Part shown: piece by piece, positions 6,780-11,187 of the stretch
Layout: each line of letters begins with the position of its first letter
Position numbering within the stretch: position 1 is the first letter of the stretch
DNA from: Hydrogenophaga intermedia
Lineage (GTDB): Bacteria; Pseudomonadota; Gammaproteobacteria; Burkholderiales; Burkholderiaceae_C
DNA: 11,187 bases
Assembly: GCA_945869245.1 (NCBI GenBank)
Contig: CAMBOY010000081.1
Coordinates: 1-11,187 of the forward strand
Direction: 5' to 3'
Program-made: the position numbers and the translations under genes
Notes under the pieces: generated by a model
What the model saw: the letters and a program-made list of their open reading frames with translations, nothing else
What the model was told of the DNA's origin: nothing
Database searches by the model: none

Positions 6780-7496
6780 ATGCCCAGCCCCACGCCCGCC
6801 AAACCCCTGCCGGTGTATCTGCAAATTGCCGAACTGCTGGCCCGCCAGATCAAGGCCGGCTACTGGCGCGAGGGCGAACGCCTGCCCACCGAAGCCGAAC
6901 TGGCCCAAACGCTGGACGTGGCCGTGGGCACGCTGCGCAAATCGCTGGCGCTGCTGTCCGAGCAGGGGGTGCTGGAGCGCATTCAGGGCTCGGGTACCTA
7001 TGTAAAACAAGTGACGGGCACGCAGCGCATATACGAACTGTTTCGCCTGGAGCTGACCACCGGCCCGGGCCTGCCCACCGCCCACATATTGGACGTGAGC
7101 CGCCACAGCCGGCCCGCGCATGTGCCGGCGCTGGGCGAGGGCGGCGCCGAGGCCTGGCGCGTGCGGCGCCTGCGTTTTTTGAGCCAGCAGCCGGTGGCGT
7201 TGGAGGAAATCTGGTTCGACGCCGCGCAGTGCCCCCAACTCAGCGCGCAGGACCTGGGCGACTCGATGTACCTGTTTTACCAAGAGCGTTTTGGCGTGTG
7301 GATCGCCCGGGTGGAAGACCGCCTGAGCGCCGCTCCGGCCCCTGACTGGGTAGTGCCGCCTTGCGAACTGACGGTGGGTGCCTGCGCCGGCTTTATTGAG
7401 CGCGTGTCTTGGTCGCCCACCAATGTGGTGGTGGAGTATTCTCAAACTTGGTTCGACCCGGCGGTGTGCCGCTATTCGTCGCGCTTGAGTCAGTGA
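6780..7496 (+). CDS. GntR-family transcriptional regulator, HutC subfamily (UTRA effector domain)
   Basis: A 238-residue regulator. The N-terminal winged helix-turn-helix covers about residues 10-76, with PVYLQIAELLARQI, the LPTEAELAQTLDVAVGTLRK recognition region and the wing ERIQGSGTYV. The remainder (about 85-230) fits the UTRA ligand-binding fold of HutC-type proteins, including WRVRRLRFL, PVALEEIWFD and the C-terminal VVVEYSQTWF. Start choice is uncertain. ATG 6780 gives the normal N-terminus for the family but has no Shine-Dalgarno. ATG 6750 would add ten unusual hydrophobic residues but has GAGGG nine bases upstream. ATG 6732 is also open. Divergent to the monooxygenase cluster, it is the likely local repressor or activator. 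The ligand is unknown. Confidence 0.9.
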   Translation: MPSPTPAKPLPVYLQIAELLARQIKAGYWREGERLPTEAELAQTLDVAVGTLRKSLALLSEQGVLERIQGSGTYVKQVTGTQRIYELFRLELTTGPGLPTAHILDVSRHSRPAHVPALGEGGAEAWRVRRLRFLSQQPVALEEIWFDAAQCPQLSAQDLGDSMYLFYQERFGVWIARVEDRLSAAPAPDWVVPPCELTVGACAGFIERVSWSPTNVVVEYSQTWFDPAVCRYSSRLSQ

Positions 7497-7509
7497 TTCG
7501 CCAAGACGC

Positions 7510-7539
7510 AAAAAATCCGCCACCCAAGGGTGGCGGTTT
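7510..7539. terminator. Bidirectional rho-independent terminator between convergent genes
   Basis: CCGCCACCC (7517-7525) pairs with GGGTGGCGG (7528-7536), allowing eight pairs closing a four-base CAAG loop. On the minus strand the stem is followed by ATTTTTT (from the A-run at 7510-7515), a strong terminator for the lipoprotein gene, whose stop is about 27 bases before the stem. On the plus strand only TTT follows, so it would serve the GntR gene more weakly. Confidence 0.88.
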
Positions 7540-7562
7540 GGCGTGTCAGTCAACACTGGCTT

Positions 7563-8297
7563 TTAGCGGCGCTCACCCACTGCAATGAAGCCGTCGCTGA
7601 GGTCGGCGTTAAAGGAAAAAGCGGTAAACATACGGTCCTCAGCGTCGTACACCACGATACCGCGCGTGGTGGTTCCGTTGCCCATCGAACACGCGGAGCC
7701 GTTGAAGGTCAAGGACAAGCTCATCACGCCTTTGCCCGTCGCGGTCAATGTACCGGCCGCAGTGCAATTTCCCCCTAAATTGGTGGCGGAGACTTCGCCT
7801 CCTGCTGAGATAGTCACAGTCGCATTCGGTGATTGCCCAAATCTCGAAACACCACTGGTGCTGTAAGAGTCAGCCACATCCATAAAAGTCAGCGGCGTGT
7901 TGTACGAAGTGTCAAAGGAAAGAGCCGTACCGTTCACGGTCAAGCGGTCTGCCGAATTCAATGTACCGGTCAAAAAACTCGCGGTGGATGCCCAAGCTGG
8001 GTCGAGCACAACTCGCCGCGCATTGTTCACGGTGAACTGACCTCCGTTGACTGCCGAAGACGCGCCTTGAATGATGTAACTCAGGCGTTCGTTTCGCGTG
8101 CCCACGAACCAAGTCTCACCCGACGGCAGCACCGCCATCAGAAAGTCTTCGCCCACGCCGTTGGACCCCGACCAGAAGCCCTGTGCGCTGACGGGAATCG
8201 AGTCGCCACCGGTGCCGCCGCCACCACCACCACCACCGCACCCTGACAGCAGCGCCAGACAAGCAAGTGCGACGCCGACTTTTTTTAAGTGTTTCAT
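7563..8297 (-). CDS. Putative lipoprotein with poly-glycine linker, function unknown
   Basis: A 244-residue protein with a clear lipoprotein signal: MKHLKK, a hydrophobic core, and the lipobox LSGC with Cys20 as the lipidated residue. Eight glycines, then Thr-Gly-Gly, follow the Cys as a flexible tether. The mature part is rich in Gly, Ser, Thr and Asn with short alternating strands, suggesting a beta-rich fold. There is one module starting FWSGSNGVGEDFLMAVLPSGETW (about 41-63). Later, Cys178 (GGNCTAAGTL) and Cys203 (NGSACSMGNG) could form a disulfide. The layout resembles the abundant uncharacterised Gly-tract lipoproteins of Burkholderiales, from memory of the general pattern only. No enzyme motif is recognised. 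Asp at +2 is absent (Gly follows Cys), so outer-membrane sorting is plausible. It ends at a strong terminator and looks monocistronic. Confidence 0.82.
   Translation of the reverse strand: MKHLKKVGVALACLALLSGCGGGGGGGGTGGDSIPVSAQGFWSGSNGVGEDFLMAVLPSGETWFVGTRNERLSYIIQGASSAVNGGQFTVNNARRVVLDPAWASTASFLTGTLNSADRLTVNGTALSFDTSYNTPLTFMDVADSYSTSGVSRFGQSPNATVTISAGGEVSATNLGGNCTAAGTLTATGKGVMSLSLTFNGSACSMGNGTTTRGIVVYDAEDRMFTAFSFNADLSDGFIAVGERR
8214..8237 (-). repeat. Trinucleotide repeat encoding eight glycines
   Basis: Read on the minus strand this is five GGT codons followed by three GGC codons, directly after the lipobox Cys codon (8238-8240). Loss or gain of units by slippage would change the linker length without breaking the frame. 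Confidence 0.85.
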
Positions 8298-8493
8298 CTT
8301 GTGTAGATAGAAAAAATGAGTTTCTAGATTGTAGATTTCAGAAGGTAATAAAAAAGTGAATATTCACCGTCTGGTCTGTTTCATGTGTCAGGATTCCCGT
8401 CAGGGTCTCGTTGTAAGAGAGCCCCTTGGTTCCCGGCCGGTGACTGCCAACCGGTATCCTCGGCAGCCTGTGTTTTTCTGGATGTCTATCCCC
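8298..8493. promoter_or_regulatory. Divergent intergenic region with palindrome and possible structured leader
   Basis: This is the longest non-coding stretch, between the lipoprotein gene (minus) and the RutE-like gene (plus). It is AT-rich near 8298-8367. A minus-strand TACAAT (8333 to 8328) could be the -10 of the lipoprotein gene, but the matching -35 is poor. A 12-base perfect palindrome lies at 8356-8367. Further right, short inverted repeats occur: GGGTCTC pairing with GAGA plus CCC around 8403-8426, CCGGT with ACCGG around 8440-8457, and CTGCC with GGCAG ahead of GTGTTTTT (about 8451-8478). I match it to no known riboswitch. A frame open from GTG 8356 into the reductase exists but looks non-coding. 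Confidence 0.4.
8356..8367. promoter_or_regulatory. 12-base perfect palindrome GTGAATATTCAC
   Basis: GTGAATATTCAC equals its own reverse complement, and it sits in the AT-rich part of a divergent intergenic region, about 60 bases from the lipoprotein start. The geometry fits a dimeric regulator site. No regulator gene adjoins it, so its partner is unknown. Confidence 0.4.
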
Positions 8494-9090
8494 ATGCCCA
8501 CCAAACCCGTTTTGCCCGCCACCGCCCTGGACCAACTGTTTCGCCAGGCGCACACCGTGCACGCCTTTCGTCCCGAGCCGGTGTCGGACGACACCCTCAA
8601 GGCCCTGTACGACCTGCTGAAATGGGCGCCCACGGCATTCAACGGCCAGCCTGGCCGTTATGTCTTTGTGAAGAGCGAGGCCGCCAAAGCCCGCCTGTTG
8701 CCGGCCCTGATGGCGGGCAATGTGCCGCAGGTACAAAGCGCCGCCGCCACCGTGATCGTGGCCCAAGACAGCCGCTTTTTTGAGCACCTGCCGACCCAGT
8801 TCCCGGCCTACGACGCCAAGCCTTTGTTTGAAGGCAACGCTGCGCTGGCCGAGAGCACCGCGTTTCGCAACAGCAGCTTGCAGGGCGCCTACCTGATCAT
8901 GGCCGCGCGTTCGCTGGGGCTGGACGTGGGCGTGATGTCCGGCTTTGACCCCGCCAAGGTCAACGCCGAGTTCTTCCCCGATGGCCGCTGGCGCGCCAAT
9001 TTCCTGATCAACCTGGGCGTGGCCGATCCGGCCGGCATCCACCCGCGTGGCCCGCGCCTGGCGTTTGACGAGGCCGCGCAGATCCTCTGA
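8494..9090 (+). CDS. Nitroreductase-family FMN reductase, RutE-like (malonic semialdehyde reductase type)
   Basis: A 198-residue cytoplasmic flavoprotein, close to the 196 of E. coli RutE and alignable along its length. Matching landmarks are ALDQLFRQAHT near the N-terminus, PVSDDTLKALYDLLKWAPTA (KWGPTS in RutE), RLLPALMAGN, the AAATVIVAQDS strand, ETAFRNSS-like ESTAFRNSSLQGAYLIMAARSLGLD, and GVMSGFDPAKV. RutE reduces malonic semialdehyde to 3-hydroxypropionate in pyrimidine catabolism, but no other rut gene is visible, so a general quinone, nitro or aldehyde reductase role is equally possible. The start is a choice between ATG 8494 and ATG 8482; neither has a good ribosome site, and both give a family-like N-terminus. 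The frame is open back to GTG 8356, but those extra residues look unlike the family. Confidence 0.85.
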   Translation: MPTKPVLPATALDQLFRQAHTVHAFRPEPVSDDTLKALYDLLKWAPTAFNGQPGRYVFVKSEAAKARLLPALMAGNVPQVQSAAATVIVAQDSRFFEHLPTQFPAYDAKPLFEGNAALAESTAFRNSSLQGAYLIMAARSLGLDVGVMSGFDPAKVNAEFFPDGRWRANFLINLGVADPAGIHPRGPRLAFDEAAQIL

Positions 9091-9154
9091 CGCGCGGTGC
9101 TGTCGCGCTCCCGCTTGCTCTGGCGGGGCGGGGCGCATGTAATGGGTGTCTTTC

Positions 9155-9160
9155 AGGAGG
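9155..9160 (+). promoter_or_regulatory. Strong Shine-Dalgarno AGGAGG for gamma-glutamyltransferase
   Basis: AGGAGG lies nine bases before the ATG at 9170, which selects this start over the GTG at 9146 that would put the ribosome site inside the coding frame. Confidence 0.85.
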
Positions 9161-9169
9161 AGACCGCCC

Positions 9170-10990
9170 ATGACCCGCACCCCACACACCCTACGCAAGC
9201 CCGCCGCCCGCTTGGCTTTGCTCGCATCGGCCCTGGCGCTGGCGGCCTGCCAGCAGCTGCCCAGCCAGCCCGCCGCCCCGGTCAACCCCGAGGGCGCGTC
9301 CGGCACCCGCGCACCCGGTGCGGGCCACGCCGCCCAGCGTTTTGCGGTGGCTGCGGCCAACCCCCTGGCCACTGAGGCGGGTTACCGCATCTTGCAGGCC
9401 GGTGGTTCGGCGGTGGACGCCGCGATTGCGGTGCAAATGGTGCTGACGCTGGTGGAGCCGCAGTCCAGCGGCATTGGCGGGGGCGCGTTTTTGATGCACT
9501 TTGACGGCCAGCGCACCCAGGCGTTTGACGGACGCGAAACCGCGCCGGCCGCCGCCACCGACAAGCTCTTTCTGCAGCCCGATGGCAAACCCATGCCGTT
9601 CATGGCCGGTGTGGTGGGCGGCCGCTCGGTGGGCACACCCGGCGTGCTGCGCATGCTGCACCTGGCCCACCAGCAGCACGGCCGCCTGCCGTGGGCGCGG
9701 CTGTTTGAGCCCGCGATTGCTTTGGCCGAAGCCGGCTTTGCGGTCAGCCCCCGGCTGCACACCTTGCTCAAGGCCGAGACCGCGCTCAAACAAGACCCCA
9801 CCGCCGCGGCCTATTTTTACGACGCCAAGGGCGAGCCCTGGCCGGTGGGCCATGTGCTGAAAAACCCCGAACTGGCCCAGGTGCTGCGCGCCGTGGCCCA
9901 GCAAGGGCCGGACGTCTTTTACCGCGGCGCGGTGGCACAGGCGGTGGTCGACAAAGTGCGCGGCCACGCCAGCAACCCAGGCCTTCTGGCCCTGGCCGAC
10001 CTGCAGGCCTACCAGCCGGTGGTGCGCGAGCCCCTGTGCCACGACCACGCCGCGCCGCAGCGCAGCTTGCGTATTTGCGGCTTTCCGCCGCCCAGCTCGG
10101 GCGCGATTGCCATTGGGCAAATCTTGGGCATGCTGGCGCAGCGCCCAGGCGCCACAGCGCCGCTGGTTAATGGCCTGCCCAGCGCCGACTGGCTGCACGA
10201 CTACACCGAGGCGGCCCGCCTGGCCTTTGCCGACCGCGCGCAATACCTGGCCGACCCCGCTTTTGTGGCCCCGCCGGCCGGCAGCTGGCACAGCCTGCTG
10301 GCGCCCGACTACCTGCGCCAGCGCGCCGCACTCATCGGCGCCACCTCCATGAAAACCGCCACGCCGGGCCAGCCGCAAGGCCAAAAGGTGTCGTACGCGC
10401 CCATGCCCGACCAGCCCGAATACGGCACCAGCCACATCAGCATCGTCGACGCGCAGGGCAAAGCCGTGGCCATGACCACCACCATCGAAGCCGGCTTTGG
10501 CGCGCGCCTCATGGTCAAGGGCTTTTTGCTCAACAACGAACTCACCGACTTCAGCTTTGCGCCCACCGACGCCAGCGGCAAGCCGATTGCCAACCGGGTC
10601 GAGCCCGGCAAACGCCCGCGTTCTTCGATGTCGCCCACGTTGGTGTTTGACAAGGCGAGTGGCCAACTGCTGGGCACGCTGGGCAGCCCGGGTGGCGCGC
10701 TCATCATCCACTACACCGCCAAAACCCTGTGGGGCCAGTGGCACTGGGGGCTCAACGCCCAGCAGGCTATCAACCTGCCCAACTTTGGCTCGCTCAACGG
10801 CCCGACGCTGCTGGAGCAGCAGCGCTTCCCGGCGGCCACGGTAGACGCGCTCAAGGCCCGAGGCCACGAGGTGCGCGAAATGGACATGACCAGCGGCCTG
10901 CAAGCCATTGAACGGCAGCTTGAGCGGCAGGGCCGGGGCTGGTTTGGCGGCGCCGACCCGCGCCGCGAAGGTGTGGTCATGGGCGATTGA
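9170..10990 (+). CDS. ggt: Gamma-glutamyltransferase (glutathione hydrolase), predicted lipoprotein
   Basis: A 606-residue Ntn-hydrolase precursor that self-cleaves into large and small subunits and transfers or hydrolyses the gamma-glutamyl group of glutathione. Landmarks include GNPLAT-like AANPLATEAGYRIL, GGSAVDAAIAVQMVL, SSGIGGGAFLM, the substrate-binding Arg122 in DGRETAP, and RSVGTPG. The autocleavage site is before Thr420 in YGTSHISIVD, followed by TTTIEAGFGA, FLLNNELTDFS, RPRSSMSPTLVF (Ser485-Ser486) and the oxyanion LGSPGGALII. Most family members show Thr-Thr-His here; this one has Thr-Ser-His, with the nucleophile retained. The N-terminus (ALLASALALAACQQ) has a lipobox LAAC with Cys27, so it is probably anchored in the periplasm by lipid instead of being free. 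It may salvage periplasmic glutathione as a cysteine and glutamate source. It starts 79 bases after the reductase gene. Confidence 0.95.
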   Translation: MTRTPHTLRKPAARLALLASALALAACQQLPSQPAAPVNPEGASGTRAPGAGHAAQRFAVAAANPLATEAGYRILQAGGSAVDAAIAVQMVLTLVEPQSSGIGGGAFLMHFDGQRTQAFDGRETAPAAATDKLFLQPDGKPMPFMAGVVGGRSVGTPGVLRMLHLAHQQHGRLPWARLFEPAIALAEAGFAVSPRLHTLLKAETALKQDPTAAAYFYDAKGEPWPVGHVLKNPELAQVLRAVAQQGPDVFYRGAVAQAVVDKVRGHASNPGLLALADLQAYQPVVREPLCHDHAAPQRSLRICGFPPPSSGAIAIGQILGMLAQRPGATAPLVNGLPSADWLHDYTEAARLAFADRAQYLADPAFVAPPAGSWHSLLAPDYLRQRAALIGATSMKTATPGQPQGQKVSYAPMPDQPEYGTSHISIVDAQGKAVAMTTTIEAGFGARLMVKGFLLNNELTDFSFAPTDASGKPIANRVEPGKRPRSSMSPTLVFDKASGQLLGTLGSPGGALIIHYTAKTLWGQWHWGLNAQQAINLPNFGSLNGPTLLEQQRFPAATVDALKARGHEVREMDMTSGLQAIERQLERQGRGWFGGADPRREGVVMGD

Positions 10991-11033
10991 ACGCCCGCAC
11001 GGCTTTGCCCCTGCCGCTGGCGGGGTGGTGGGT

Positions 11034-11062
11034 TTGGGCAAAACGCCCTGCCCACTTACACT
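11034..11062 (+). promoter_or_regulatory. Candidate sigma70 promoter for the YgiQ-like gene
   Basis: TTGGGC (11034-11039) and TACACT (11057-11062) are separated by 17 bases, with transcription expected near 11069. A stem GGGTTG (11066-11071) with CAACCC (11086-11091) lies between there and the ATG. The region just before the ATG is C-rich with no Shine-Dalgarno. Confidence 0.5.
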
Positions 11063-11094
11063 AGCGGGTTGCTTTTTTGGCACCCCAACCCCCT

Positions 11095-11187
11095 ATGAAC
11101 GCGCCCATCGACGTCTCTTTTTTCGCGCGCAACGCCAAGCCCATCACGAGCTACAAGCCGTACTGGGCCAAACGTTTTGGCACCGCG
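11095..11187 (+). CDS. YgiQ-family radical SAM protein, N-terminal fragment cut by window end
   Basis: Only 31 codons are present: MNAPIDVSFFARN, then KPITSYKPYWAKRFGTA running off the edge. The SYxxYWAxxFGTA pattern is what I recall from the start of YgiQ-type UPF0313 radical SAM proteins, which continue with APFLPxSRAEMDxLGWDSCD. The CxxxCxxC cluster motif would lie well outside the window, so the family call rests on a short match. The substrate of YgiQ proteins is not established. The ATG at 11095 has no Shine-Dalgarno, but a good promoter lies upstream. Confidence 0.75.
   Translation, partial: MNAPIDVSFFARNAKPITSYKPYWAKRFGTA

Noticed and set aside
8214..8237. Phase variation of the lipoprotein through the glycine tract
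   Set aside because: The repeat unit is three bases, so slippage changes length, not reading frame, and cannot switch the gene off.
8356..8493. N-terminal extension of the RutE-like protein from GTG 8356, which has GAAGG ten bases upstream
   Set aside because: The added 46 residues are unlike the family, the region holds a palindrome and hairpins, and the start at 8494 gives a length matching RutE.
9104..9130. Hairpin CCCGC/GCGGG between the RutE-like and gamma-glutamyltransferase genes as a terminator
   Set aside because: The stem is only five pairs and no T-run follows.
9191..11083. A 630-codon open frame on the minus strand antisense to the gamma-glutamyltransferase gene
   Set aside because: Its translation is low-complexity Gly/Ala/Arg/His/Gln sequence with no domain, typical of the shadow frame of a GC-rich gene; the plus strand has a full enzyme with catalytic motifs and a strong ribosome site.
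1..11187. Mobile elements, defence systems, CRISPR arrays, tRNA genes or a toxin-antitoxin pair
   Set aside because: None is supported: no transposase or integrase, no regular spaced repeats, no tRNA-like cloverleaf, and all sizeable genes are accounted for by metabolic, envelope or regulatory families.

Overview
The window is GC-rich, densely coded DNA with the character of a betaproteobacterial chromosome, most likely Burkholderiales of the Comamonadaceae type. That assignment rests on base composition, the style of the proteins and recognisable gene families; no rRNA or marker gene is present to prove it. Both window ends cut through genes. There are no tRNA or rRNA genes, insertion sequences, CRISPR arrays or phage genes. 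No gene-free stretch exceeds 300 bases; the longest is about 196 bases (8298-8493).

Layout. (1) 2-3232, plus strand: the 3' part of a patatin-like phospholipase carrying a POTRA and an Omp85-type outer-membrane barrel (PlpD, type Vd secretion style), followed 12 bases later by a six-TM MscS-family mechanosensitive channel. (2) 3239-6679, minus strand: a tight four-gene cluster, read from 6679 downwards. It encodes an SsuD-like FMNH2-dependent monooxygenase interrupted by an in-frame TAA, a YdhF-type aldo/keto reductase, a flavin reductase, and a TauE/SafE-type anion (sulfite) exporter whose start overlaps the reductase stop. (3) 6780-7496, plus strand: a GntR/HutC-type regulator, divergent from the cluster, with a perfect palindrome in the shared intergenic region. 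(4) 7563-8297, minus strand: a glycine-tract lipoprotein that converges on the regulator across a bidirectional terminator. (5) 8494-9090, plus strand: a RutE-like nitroreductase-family reductase. (6) 9170-10990, plus strand: a gamma-glutamyltransferase with a lipoprotein signal. (7) 11095 to the end, plus strand: the first 31 codons of a probable YgiQ-family radical SAM protein.

The most coherent biology is in blocks 2 and 3. A flavin reductase would supply FMNH2 to a monooxygenase that splits an organosulfonate into an aldehyde and sulfite. The aldo/keto reductase could then detoxify the aldehyde, the TauE-like permease could export the sulfite, and the GntR protein could sense the substrate or product. 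This is inference from family knowledge and gene order; the substrate is unknown. In this sequence the monooxygenase is broken by one stop codon at codon 193, upstream of all the recognisable SsuD-type Arg/His/Arg/Tyr active-site residues. The pathway is therefore either recently disabled or the base is a sequencing error.
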